Positions 1 to 11,555 of a stretch of 60,000 nt of DNA are shown here, in pieces. A program made the translations under genes and the position numbers. Below the pieces are notes generated by a model. That model ran no database searches. It was given only the letters and a program-made list of their open reading frames with translations, and was not told the origin of the DNA. The stretch spans positions 15,674,062 to 15,734,061 of the forward strand of contig OU612074.1 of NCBI GenBank assembly GCA_914767715.1, read 5' to 3'. This DNA comes from Membranipora membranacea (Eukaryota > Bryozoa > Gymnolaemata > Cheilostomatida > Membraniporidae). Each line of letters begins with the position of its first letter. Position 1 is the first letter of the stretch.

Positions 1-350
1 GTAACAACGTCTCCAGCTTACACTTTGGAAGGAATTCAAAATATTTCATGTGACCCAAACCCTAATTACATCCGATCAAAGAAACACTATGTGTCTAGAT
101 GCGAGATTAGGTTTATATTTGGTTTCGGAAACTTTAGTGTGTTTTAGTAATTATTTGTTTTTGGAAACCGCTGCCAAGTTTGAATGGCCCAATGAGATTT
201 TCTTATCAGTTGCAAGATTGTTACCCTGCATTAAGTAACAGAAAGGATTCCGAAAATTCAAAAAATAAATTCTGTTGTTGGACTTAGCACTGAACTGTAG
301 CGACGGGATTTTGTCTAAGCTCATCTAATTAAATGTAAGAAAGGTTTTAC

Positions 351-485
351 CTTGTTAATATTCTGTAGACCATGCAGCTTTTCGCTCTGGTTTTCGAGGA
401 CTTTTAACCTTTTGTGAGTAGAGTTTTCGAGAGCATTTGAACTTTGGATTTTGAAGTTATCGATATATTTCTCTGGTTTCGACAT
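351..485 (-). CDS. First coding exon of an unidentified gene (partial)
   Basis: Read on the minus strand, an ATG at 485 opens 45 codons that run without a stop to a good donor (AAG|GTAAAA) at 351/350 in phase 0. The peptide begins MSKPEKYIDNFKIQ and is charged and Leu/Asn/Lys rich, with spacing that suggests a coiled coil (LKVLENQSEKLHGLQNI). I recognise no family. The remaining exons would lie to the left, mostly outside the window, and I found no convincing second exon between 1 and 350. It is supported only by the open frame, start and donor, so a chance ORF remains possible. Confidence 0.4.
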
Positions 486-1100
486 CTTTTCAGTTTTGAT
501 CTTTTAAACATAAGACAAATAAATGACTATTTGAATTTCTGGATAACGTTGTATATTTAATTGATACAGTTGAAGTTAGTTTTTGCGGGGTGGTAAACAT
601 ACCCGACTCCGAAAACCTACAATAACATCAAGTTTGAAGTAATGAGAGGCTTTAAATCCCTTACGGGCTTCCGGTTCCTTTTGTGATCTTGTTGGCTTAT
701 GCTGCTTGCATTCTAAAAGTAATTCACACGACCCACATTAGCAAAAACTTGTTTTCATTAAGTGGCGGCTTGCCTATTGTTGTGTTTGCATAAGTGAGAG
801 ATTATTGCATAAATACAAAATAATAGTAATGGATGCAATTTTTTCAGTGGATTATTTGAATATATTGAATATTGAGCACCAGGCTTTCTTGAGCAGACTG
901 TGTCAAAAAACAATCTATCAATTGTTTCCCGCATTTATTGTCTGACTGGTTGTCGCATGTGTAGTTTGTATGTTGCATTATGGTTTAGGATGTCACGGTA
1001 CATTGTGAGTTGGAGCTGTGCGCAAAGTTCCCCGAAGGCTTTCCAGTGGTTATCTTCCTTTGTGCATCTATGTTTTGCTTGCTAGGGTGGGGCAGTACAG

Positions 1101-1170
1101 AAGTACTAGAAGCAGTAGCTGCAGCAGCAGTAGAATTAGTAGCAGCAGTACCAGCAGTAGAAGTATTGAC
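1101..1170. repeat. Imperfect AGCAGT/AGT simple repeat
   Basis: The stretch is built of interrupted AGC and AGT triplets (GAAGCAGTAGCTGCAGCAGC and similar). In one plus-strand frame it gives a Ser-rich peptide, which looks like a by-product of the repeat rather than a protein. Confidence 0.7.
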
Positions 1171-1286
1171 AAGCTTTGTTTGGTGAGGGATGAGGGTAAA
1201 AAACTTTTAACTTTTGCTATCTAGAAATTGAGAACCGGATTGTTTGGGTAGCTAAATGCATAATAGCACTAATCAATTTGTATAGG

Positions 1287-1327
1287 AAAAGCAGAGTTGT
1301 TGTCTTCCAAAATGACAACTCTGCTTT
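1287..1327. repeat. Short hairpin
   Basis: AAAGCAGAGTTGTTGTC is followed after about 9 nt by GACAACTCTGCTTT. The arms pair over 14 bp with a 3-nt bulge. No flanking element was recognised. Confidence 0.6.
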
Positions 1328-2508
1328 ATTGATCCAGTCAGGCCTGTTAAGGATGAATGACTCACCAGTTCCAAATCAGTAATAACACCGACAGTCTCTA
1401 CCCGCAACCGTCAGCAGACCGCTCCCCCTTCAGGATCATGAGCCTTTTGTGTCCACACTTTGACTATTAATTTGAGTGTTGCATAACATGTGTCACATTT
1501 GAAAGTTTACCATGGCACGTCTGGCGCTGATAAGTTTAGTTTTTCATGTTTTATGTATTGTATGAAGAGGCATCAGAGTGAATTGGAAATTGAAATTTAT
1601 TTGAGTCATCTTTTCCAATGTAACACCATTATGTAAGTTGATGGCTGTCCTTAACATCAACAGATATGTGTGTTTCTTTGAGGCACGGAATGGCCCTCTG
1701 GTCTGCTTTGATATTTCAATTTCTCCCTATAACGTCGCGAAAGTGCACTCAATTTCAAAATTTAAACAAAAATTAAAGATTAAAAATTATCAAAGGTTTG
1801 ATGTATACATTGTTTTTAATATCTGAAGTGTAAAGATAATTCAGTGTATAAGGAGGTTAAACACATCACATCATCAGTGCTAAATAGGTCATTTGCTGTA
1901 GAAAACTCTATGCAAAGTTCATAGACTTTCATCTGAAATAATCATGATTTATTAACTGAAACTAAGCCTATCCAAGTCCGTTTAATTTTTCATTAGGACG
2001 ATGTGGGTCTATCTATCATTTTACAGTGACTGACAACTCACATTACCAATGAACTCATGCGAAATCGCCTCAATACATATTACAACATAATGAAGAAGTT
2101 GAGATTGAGTCTCTTACTCACCACCTGTGCATTACTTATGGAGACACTGGAAAGTCATGTCATTATAGAGTATAACTTCTTATTTGTGAAACCATAGATG
2201 CAATAATCTATCCATCATGTTCAACATAATATTACATTTTCCAGTGTATTATTTTTTTTTAATTTTGAATATAGGAAGCGTCAGCGGGTGATATCAAACA
2301 AAAATGATCTAATATTCACAGTAACAACAAACAATTCCCATAAATTGTTTGTTTTGGTTCTTTAATTTTCAAATTAATCATGTGTAAGAATCTGATATAA
2401 AACTACAGCTATTCGCTCATGCAGCACTAATAATTTAACGTAAGTTAAATGACATAATTTTCAGATTATAAAAATGTTCAACAAGAATCCCCAAAATTAG
2501 TATCAATG

Positions 2509-3523
2509 TCAACTTATTGAACAACCAAAGCGATTTTGGTAATTCAATGCTTGAAAGTTGTCATCTAGTGATCTCAGTGTGCGAGCGATACCAGGGTGAT
2601 CGCTATCCTCACCATATACACGCATATACATGTCTAATGATAGTCTGTAGTATTCTTCTGCTTTGCTGTACTCTTTCATTGCCTTGTGAGTGTGACCAAG
2701 ATTACCAAGTGAGTGGGCTTTACTAAGATGATCACAATTCTCACCACGTACACGCTTATAGATGCCTAAAGATAGTCGGCAATATTCCGCGGCTTTGTTG
2801 TACTCTTTTATGAGATAGTAGTTGTGACCGATATCATACAGCGACAAGGCAATATCAGGATGATCACTCTCCTCACCATGTATACGCTCATACATCACTA
2901 GTGATAGACTACTGTAATCCTTGGCTTTGTCGTACTCTTTCATTAGATTGTAGTTGTGACCTTTATCACTCAGTGACCAGGCAATATCAGGATGATCACT
3001 ATCATCGCCGTGTATTTGTTTAAACAAGTTTAGTGATAACTTGAAGTATTCTTCAGCCTTTTTATACTCTTTCATCTCTTTGTGAATGGGACATAGATTA
3101 GAAAGAGACACAGCTATATCACGATGATCACTATCTTCACCATGTATACGCTTATACATGTCTAGTGATAGACTGCAGTATTCCTTGGCTTTGTTGTACT
3201 CTTTCATGCGATGGCAGTTGTGACCAAGATTATCAAGTGACTTTGCTATATCAGGATGATCACTATGTTCACCATGTATACGCATGCTCATGTCCGGTGA
3301 TAGTCTTGGGTATTTTTTGGCTTTGTCAGTTTTTTTTTAGTAACACATAATTGTGACCGAGATTTGCAAGCAACTCGGCTAAATCAGAATGATCACAATG
3401 TTCACCATGCTCACACTTAAACATCTCTAGTGTGAGTCTGTGATCTTCTCCCGCTTTGGCATACCATTTTACATTTTCCTGATGATCAAGATCATGAGTT
3501 GGCTCATGAAATAGTTCTATCAT
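2509..3523 (-). pseudogene. Tandem 42-residue TPR protein, broken by a frameshift
   Basis: The minus strand encodes about seven tetratricopeptide units of 42 residues. They are of the kinesin-light-chain/TPR_12 style, with the recurring frame YNKAKEYCSLSLDMYKRIHGE...DHPDIA.SL.NLGH. TPR solenoids are protein-interaction scaffolds, and the partner here is unknown. The start at 3523 (MIELFHEP) opens 65 codons. The frame is then lost at a run of nine A residues on the minus strand (3331-3339) and resumes in another frame down to a stop at 2509. A shift at the homopolymer would join both parts into roughly 330 residues, so this may be a recent pseudogene, a sequencing or assembly slip, or two exons of a larger gene. 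The DNA repeats at about 126 bp, which favours unequal exchange. No domain beyond TPR is visible. Confidence 0.75.
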
Positions 3524-3716
3524 ATTGTATTCTTCCGCTTCTGTATACTACCTACAATGATTAAGAGAGAAATCACATGATTGCTGTGGGATATCCTATA
3601 CCAAGTCAATAGATATTTGTATATCACTGGTATCCCAACCATTGCTTTATTGTGATTACGGTTAGAAAAGGTAGGGGAAGAAAGAGTCCTGGTTGCAAAA
3701 CCTCATGTTCTTGAGC

Positions 3717-4101
3717 TTAAAGGGCAACCAAGGTTTCAAACAACTTCTCATTGATGGCCATTGATTAATAGCAGATTGCACCTTCTGCATGGGGAAAAAG
3801 ACAAAATATAATTCGGATGATTATTCAGCCAGAATTCTTGTGAAACATTTCTTCCATCAGGCACTCAAACTCAGCTAAAAGAGAATACCACATAGCAGTT
3901 TCCTGTTCCTGTTATTATTTAGCCTGTGCTCTATAACTATTACAGCAAAGTCTTGGAACCTCCCCTAAACTGAAGTGTTACCCAGCTTAGAGTCAGCAAC
4001 TACTTTGAGTTTTGCATCGCGTAATGCACAAAGCTGATGCTGCCCAGCACATTATTTCCTACCCATTAATGCATTGCTGTGAAACCTTGGTTGCCCTTTA
4101 A
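3717..4101. mobile_element. TTAA-flanked MITE, copy 1
   Basis: The 377-bp element (3721-4097) starts AGGGCAACCAAGGTTTCA and ends in its inverse, TGAAACCTTGGTTGCCCT. TTAA lies on both sides (3717-3720 and 4098-4101). It has no coding capacity. AGGG ends with TTAA target duplications are known from Kolobok transposons, while piggyBac ends in CCC. I therefore infer a Kolobok-type non-autonomous element. Two further copies lie near 58.0 and 59.5 kb. Confidence 0.85.
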
Positions 4102-5314
4102 TGGCTTCAGATCGGTCAAAGGGAGGTAATATTTGAGTGAGCTACACGAACCCTCTCAAGGTTAAGGCCAGAGGACAACGATTACTAGGCTACAGGTAAA
4201 GGTGAGATGGCTAATAATTCAACATCAACTGATACTTTTGGAGATACATAAGAGAACTACAAAAAAACATTACATGGAGAATAATTTGTCTGTTTTGAAG
4301 GTACAATAATGATGAAATGTACAGTGTTTATTACACCTAAAGAATTCTAATTTTTTCTTGAGCCATGTGACAAGGCTAAGATTTTTAATAAAACAGTACT
4401 GTAACTGGTAAATTTTTATATCTGTAGCTTGGCCTTTGAGCCTCATATTTTATAGTTATCTATCTTGGCTTATCTTGGCTTATCTAGTACCACGGCGCAC
4501 CTTTGTAGTGAGTTACGCTTAATTATTTATCTCTTCTATTCGCAGGCTTTTTTCGTTTCGATTATCTAAATCACTGAAAAGACTCGTAAAAGAAGATCTG
4601 AGGGTGTGGTCTACTTTATTTAAGGCCCATCCCAACAAAAACATAATAATATGACATTGTCTTTACATCATTATCGTCTAATTTGACATTTGCTAGATTA
4701 AAACTCAGGAAATTCACAGGTAGACGCACTGGAAGTTTCTTGGAAGTTTAGATATCCCCTGGTTGTCTCTTAAATGCTAGCCGGATTTTTGTTTTTAATC
4801 AATTTTGGTTACCATATAATTTTGTAGAGTGCAATAATGTCATAAAACTGAAATTTGATGAGTTTAGCTACATAATTGATTGACAACATGAAATAGATTA
4901 TCAAAAATGAAGAAAAATTTTAACAAAATAAAGCAATTTTGTTAAAATTATTTTTATTGAAATTTAATTCATATATTTAAATGAAATTAATAATAAAATA
5001 AAAAATAATAAAATAAAACAATAAAATTGAAATAACAAAACTAAAATAATAAAATTTAAATTAATAGTTGAAATATTATAGGCATAAAAGAACTTGTGGA
5101 GTACCAAGGGTAACAACTATGAGGCTTTGTCATTATGAATATGGAGGTAGGAAGCCTCACCAATAAACATGGAAATAGTGTTTTTCTTTAATGCTCATGT
5201 CATGCTAGGACAATGTCCTTTGCAATTTGATAGTCAGCACACTGCCAGCCGTAAGACTCAGAATAATTTGCCAGCAATAATTGATAAAATCCTTGTTTTC
5301 CAAATGGTAATACT
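4102..5314. other. Intergenic, AT-rich low complexity
   Basis: No gene is seen. From about 4900 to 5070 the sequence is a run of A/T tracts dominated by AATAAAAT-type words. On the minus strand this lies downstream of the Mab-21 gene stop and could hold its polyadenylation signals (a minus-strand AATAAA lies near 4950), but that is not demonstrated. Confidence 0.45.
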
Positions 5315-8300
5315 TCAGCCATTCACTTTCAGACCGTAGTTTGGCCTATATTCTTTTGAGCGGAGCTGCATCATGAATTCTGCTGTTTGAAGATAACTCA
5401 ACATAGCCAGGCTCACTGTGTACAATACTAAAAATGAAAAAATATGTGTTGATAAGACATCCGATCTTATCATTGCGACCAACCTTTAATAAGCGATGCA
5501 TATTTTGCCAGATTTGACAGATATAACATGCAGTTTTGTTGTAAAATCATTTTCAGTTACAGCACCTACCAAGATATCCGATGAAAAATCCTGTCATGAT
5601 TTGCATGTTGATAAATTGCCTTTCAAAGTTTTCCTGGATAGCTAATGTTGGTTTTCGTCTGATGTAGCTCAAAAGTTTTTTTGCTTTATTGAAGTCTTCT
5701 TCAAGGTAGCGCATCCCAGCAAACATATTCCTTTCTCTGAAAAATTGTTGGTTATGAGTTTATTACCATGAAAATAAATTATTTGCCCTTTCTACATAGC
5801 ACATGACAAGGAAACCTTAGTTGCAGGTTAAATATAAAATAATATGCAGTTGAAGGCTGGTCAATTGGTGTGTACTGCAAAAATACTTTGTGAAACAAAA
5901 ATAGATATTTTAAAAAAAAATTTATCCACATTTATATATAATGTAATCGCTTGATATTATGGCCACATGAATAGTTTCGCTTAGTCTTAGCTTACTATAA
6001 GCCAAACTAGCAAGGAATGTAGCTTTAACTAAAAGCAAAGCTTGTCATAATCGCTGCTTGTTAGAGTACAGTAGACTGAAAGCAAATTTGTTGCTTACCT
6101 TATGAAATAGTTAGGTAGATATTTGTTCTTGACGGCCATTCTATACCGATGTAACATACACATGAACACTTCCTTGAGAGACTTGTTCCCTTTTATAGTG
6201 TAAAAGTCCAGGTTAGTTTCCTATGGAGAAAGAAAAATTGATATACGTGATTTGACTTTGTTAAGATTTTTTCATTGCATTGATTCAACCAACACAGGAC
6301 TGGACAGATTTTTGTTAACAACTAGCCATAACTGTCATTGGAAAGACGAAAAATGAGTAGGAAAAGCCATCTACCATCTACTGTACTTTTAGCTCCATAC
6401 ACCACAGTTGCAGTATCCCTTCTTCGTCATAATTCAATTTAAACATTTAAAATGAGTTGAGGCATAAAACACATCTTATAATACATATGATCAATTCGAA
6501 CAAGTTGATATAAGTCTACTAATAGGTTTTCACCTCTTCAGCCATCCAGAGGAAGATAGTTTTGAGATGGTAGGTCCGCAGAACAGGTATTTCCTTCTTA
6601 CCATATATAAACTGTCGAATAATCTCACAAAGGCAGAAATACTGCAAACAAACAGTACTTTTGTAGCAAGTTTATGACCGCATTGATTGTAAAGAAGGAT
6701 TTGATTCAGTATCAGCCTGGATAAAAGTTAAACAATAGGTCATATAGAAAAGACTTGTTACTGAAACTTTAAAAGTTTGGTGATATTCAAGAGCGGTGTT
6801 AAATTATTTCCCAATAAAAACAGAGTTTTTTTTAATTAATACAAGTGATAAGCAACTTTGTTAAAAGGCAAAATAAATAATTTTAGTTACATGAGTTTAA
6901 TTTATATTAGTTATTGGTTCAGTCTTGATATATAGGCTGCCGAAAGTAGCATCAAGACATAAAATTAATTACGGAAGTTCAGTGAATATTAAACTCTGTA
7001 GCACGCTTACATTGTGGAATAGCATATCACAAACACCTTGAGTCTCCGTTTCAAACTTAATCAGGAACTTGATTATAATGAATGCCATCTTGAGGGCCTT
7101 CTTGTCTCTGTGATAATGAAACAGGTCAGCTTCCGCTGACGCAAATGTGAATCTCCAGTCATTGCTGTGATTATGTTCGCCCGTCTGTGTCTCTGAATAA
7201 ATAAGAAATGAATACATCCTTAAACTTTACAATAGCTTACAACTAGCGCCTACTTTCATCGAAAAGGCTAGATACTCCGTGTGCACCAAGCCAGATGAAT
7301 CGATGAAGTTGATGATGGCAGTTTCACTCATTTAAGATATTAAGAAACCTCCATTCTTCATGGACCCTGCATCAAGATTGCTATTGAATAGATATACGGT
7401 AGAGTCCTATCCAATACAATCCAATACACGGTAAAGCAAAGATTGGATATAGATACATTGAAGAATTAGAGGATTTAAAAATCTTATAATTTTACAGCGT
7501 CCCTCACCTTTGCCACATGGTTTATGCACAAGGTAGCAGCCTTTATTCGCGATCCTGTCTACAGTCTTCTGATCCAAACCAGGTCTCTTTCTGGTTATCC
7601 ACTCTGCAGCTTCTTGTGGCCAATATTGATAACGTACTGCAAAGGCATAGTCGACCTGCAAACACAGCGACCAAAATAAATATCTCAAATGGATTGACAT
7701 TATAGGATGAGATATCTTGTTGCAGAATCTTAACACATAGTCATTGCCTTAATTGCTGTTCTCAATTTAAACAGTTGAACTTTGGTGGAATGCGCTACCA
7801 TAAAATGGGCAAAGCTTGAGCAGCAGAACTAATTGACATATGAATAGTGTCAGAATACTTATTTTACTGATTCAATTAAGTCACTTTAAGTCCTTTCAGC
7901 ACCAGTTCTCGACCACACCGCAATTGGGTCCGAAATTATCTTTACCAATAATATATAACTGGAATTAGATTCAATCTCACCCTCTACCTGATCTCACAAA
8001 CCTCATACTCTTGTGTTCCATTTGGACCCAGGGTCTTTGTCTGCAATGTTAAAGCTGGGAAATGCTCAATGATGCTGGCTTCATCGAGTCTTCCAATAGG
8101 TGTGAAGTATTTAGAAGCATTTCTGGAAATTGCTGAAGCTGACAGGACATAGTTGTCTGTCGACCCTACCTTCATCAAGCTTTTCAAAATAACCGGGTCA
8201 GCAATGGCAGCTTTCTGTTGAAAAGGAAAAGTCAACATTAGCTTTGTTTATGACAGATAAAAACCATGCCAACAAATCCACTCGCCGACTTTAGGTTGTC

Positions 8301-11300
8301 ACGGCTGGCTGATCTCAAAATGGTCATTGCCCCTCTTTTGACAATTTAGGAAACTAATTGAGCCATAGACCAAATAATAAACCTAGACATGACACTATAT
8401 GGAGCATTAGCACATACTGACTCTCGTGATCTGACTGGGCATGTAGATCACTGATAAACTAGGCTATCATTACCACAAGGCAGGTGTCGTAAGGCTAAGC
8501 ATGCATCATGTGTGACTTGAATTTGCGCATGTGCAAGAACAATGAGTTTAGTTTGGGTTCTGATTGCAACTTTGGAAAGGGAAAATGGGATATCCCCAGC
8601 ATAAACTGTCAATCAAAAGCAGCTAATAATGCCAAGAGAGGATAACTATTAATAACAAATCCTTACGCTTTGGGGAGTATGTCACCAGAGCAGGTAGCCA
8701 ATCAGATGGCTTCGGAATTCCGAGACTCAATTTTGCAGAGATCAGCTCATGCCCAGAGCTGAGCATGCGCAGAATGACATTAGCATTGAGGCACTGAGGC
8801 ATTAAATTGTGGGCGACGTAACGACATTGGAAGGTGTAGAAGCGATGCAGCTATCATTGATTTACTGTCCAAAATCCAAACTCTCTGTCGATGACTTGAT
8901 TAATTTTAGTCGGATTTTGAAGAAGAAATAGTATTAAGTTGATCACGAGACGCTCCTGATTGTGAAGCAATTTTCAAATTCAAAATCCGATAAAAATTGA
9001 TCGAGTTATGAACACAAAGGATAGATTATGGACAGTAAATCAATGATAGCATCATTGCTTCTACAGCTTACAACGACGTTACGTTGCCTCACAATTAAGT
9101 GCCTCACTTCAGCAGTATATGGTGTCCTGTCTAGGTTTATTATTAAGTCTATGAAATGAACTGAATCACAGTATTGACATTGACCATCCAATGCATTGAA
9201 ATGCATAGTTTTGTATACTTGAGCCTAGACCATAAATTTGAAGTGATCCCTTATTGTAGCAAAATATGCGAATCATCTACAAATCTTAATTATAAAATTG
9301 TCCCTTGTATGTTAAATTTACTGATTTGCTACTGCTGTTTATTTTAATGTGACATCATAACTTACTTGCTCCTCTGATAGAACTATCCAGGTATAGCCTA
9401 CAGCTCCATTGATACGCCACAAATTCTCTGGCTTCACTTGGAGAGTGTTCAGGAATATATTCATGTCAATGTCCTGTGTGAGCACGGATTTCTTTTGTAG
9501 AACATGTCTGTTACTTCCTTGCAATGCAAAGAACCCGAATCCATCCCCCGCACTACCAACAAGCCTACAGTCACAAACTGCAAGCACTCTCTGTAAAAAT
9601 ATATAGTAAGATTACAGAAAAAGTCCAGATCTGTAAGGGCAAAACCAGATTTTTGGGAAAAATCATAGTAGAGGGTTTGTTGGTGCAGCTCACATGATGT
9701 GCTAAGACGTGGCAGGTGCTGTGAGACATGTCCCATACAGCACCAGGCACATGTGTTCCAACACCCGCTGCCAGTGTCTATACAGAACAGCAAGGTTTTT
9801 GTAATGAAACACAATGATCGCTGCCAATCAAAAGATGCCTTGTTTTAAAATGTTAATTACTCATTGAGATTGTACTCAGTGACTCACCCACTCCCTCTCC
9901 TGATTCCCATAATGTTTTACGGTTGCCACATGTAAACATAGTTTGGTCTGGCTTTGAGATTAGGCTCAAATTTTGAATGTATTTTCTCCGTGTCTCCTCC
10001 ACAAAATCTTCATTTTACCAAGATTATTCTTGGCCAGAAGTCAAAGTCGCAATACAGTCATTTTTTCAAACATACCTCATCAAGAAGTTGTCTGCTATCA
10101 CCCTTTGATATCTCACAAACGTCCATGAATGCTTCCATAGATTCAAGTTTCCTACGGAGGAATTTGGCACCAGTGCATCTTGCAAAGCATCTCCAAAAAC
10201 CAAAGATCTTGAAGCACACTCCAACAACAGCTGTTGTAATAAAGACCAGGTTGTTCACCATCTGAAATATATTATCATTTTCATAGCATCAATATAACTA
10301 CCACAGGAGAGGAACTCTTCCAAGTAGAGGCCAACTTTCCCAGTTCTAGTTTTTTCTATTGCTGGCTTTTCTACAGAGAAAACTAATCATTTTGATGATC
10401 CAAGTTTCCAACATGACCTCGAAAATAACTGAAGCCATATTCTGTATACACGCTCTTAGAGTCAGGAATCAGGAGTTAGGAAGATCGAGATGCGACCAAA
10501 TTTAGCCTGAGAGTTATTGTAATGAAATTAGGGGTTGTCAGCACAACCATCCTTCTAATATCAGGGTGCTGATTTTCAGGCCTGATCAAGCTTTGAAACC
10601 AAGAACATTACTTCCTATTCCAGAACATCAAGTGTGGCGAATCTACTGATCTACTGATATGCAAAGGCATGGGTGCCAAGATTCTCGATGTCCCTTCCCT
10701 ACCAGTTTAGAAAGAGTTTATGGTGTGACAACTGAGGCTTATTTCTAGAATGAGGGTAGGGTACACACATGAGGTACTCAAACTAAATGGCCTCTAGTTA
10801 TCAGGGGTATACAAGCCAATGTCAGTTTGGAGTACATTAGGGTCAAACTAATTCTTCCATCTAACAATTCAAAAACTATTACATCTCTATGTGAGCTTGA
10901 CTAAGGCTTACCTCTATTTTTTCTTGATTCCAAAATACGATCATCGTTCCCAGCATGAAAGTGAGGAAGACAACGATGAACAAAATTAAAGTGATAAACA
11001 GGCTGTTCTTGTAAATGTGAGGCAGCTTCTCACCTTTCCTAGTACATATATTCGCAACTAGTAGCAACCCAGAAAGTGCCTACAACAATGCAAAGATATA
11101 AAACCCTATGATTAAGTACGCATGGCTTATTTCCCACTATTGATATTAAAAATTTTAACATTTGCTAGACAATATTTAAGGCATCACTCAGAGTAGGCTG
11201 TTGGTAGAGAAACTTACTAAAAAAAGCTTAGCTGGTAAGGTTAGGAAGTAGATCTCACCTCGGGGTTTGATAAAGTCTTTCCGATCGTACGATAAGACTC

Positions 11301-11555
11301 CTCAATTTCCCCAGCTGACTTCTTTGATTGACTCGTCACACGGACACAACCCCTGGTCTTGCTTCCGAATGACCTGCCTCTGGATTCAATAAGAAGGCTC
11401 TGGTCATCCATCGAGTGCATCTCCGTAAGCCTTGGCCCACTAGAAGTACCACCGTGATCTTTTCTCGACTTCAGGCGCTTATATTTTCTGCCAGTGGTTG
11501 CTTCAACATCCTCCATTGCTGCTGCCGGACAGTATAGACTTAGACTCCCACTCAC
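5315..11555 (-). CDS. Membrane-anchored Mab-21 domain nucleotidyltransferase-fold protein, 11 exons
   Basis: Exons (minus): 11259-11555, 10912-11079, 10076-10261, 9366-9590, 8002-8214, 7508-7655, 7011-7192, 6534-6641, 6099-6220, 5570-5736, 5315-5427. All junctions are GT-AG and phases agree, giving 642 residues. Residues 1-100 are basic and disordered. Two hydrophobic segments follow (about 124-149 and 157-178), separated by a very short loop, so the rest probably faces the cytosol. The NTase core has GS at 229-230, DxD at D257/D259 and a third acid at D365 in EVDYAFAV. It continues with Mab-21 hallmarks: WPQEAAEWITR (375-385), WRFTFASAE (425-433), TYHLKTIFLW (496-505) and LPNYFIR (544-550). 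Mab-21 proteins include cGAS and cGAS-like receptors, which make cyclic dinucleotides, and many members with no known activity. Retention of all three acids permits catalysis but does not prove it. The GS-to-DxD spacing is unusually long. Exon 4/5 boundaries are the least certain, and exon 5 uses a weaker donor (GTTTGT). Confidence 0.85.
8786..9115. repeat. Foldback inverted repeat inside intron 4 of the Mab-21 gene
   Basis: The segment about 8790-8920 matches the reverse complement of about 8965-9110 almost continuously. Examples are CTATCATTGATTTACTGTCC on the left against GGACAGTAAATCAATGATAG on the right, and an inner pair built on TCGGATTTTGAA. It would fold into one long imperfect hairpin. 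No ORF is carried. It looks like a foldback or MITE-type insertion. Confidence 0.75.

Larger units (their letters stand above)
486..2508. other. Intergenic, no gene seen
   Basis: This AT-rich stretch holds only short ORFs without recognisable domains or supporting splice sites. The only structures I see are the trinucleotide-like repeat near 1.1 kb and the small hairpin near 1.3 kb, both listed separately. Confidence 0.5.

Noticed and set aside
9461-9814. 117-residue minus-strand frame overlapping exon 4 of the Mab-21 gene
   Set aside because: It uses a different frame from the NTase-motif exon, and including it would break phase with the neighbouring exons.
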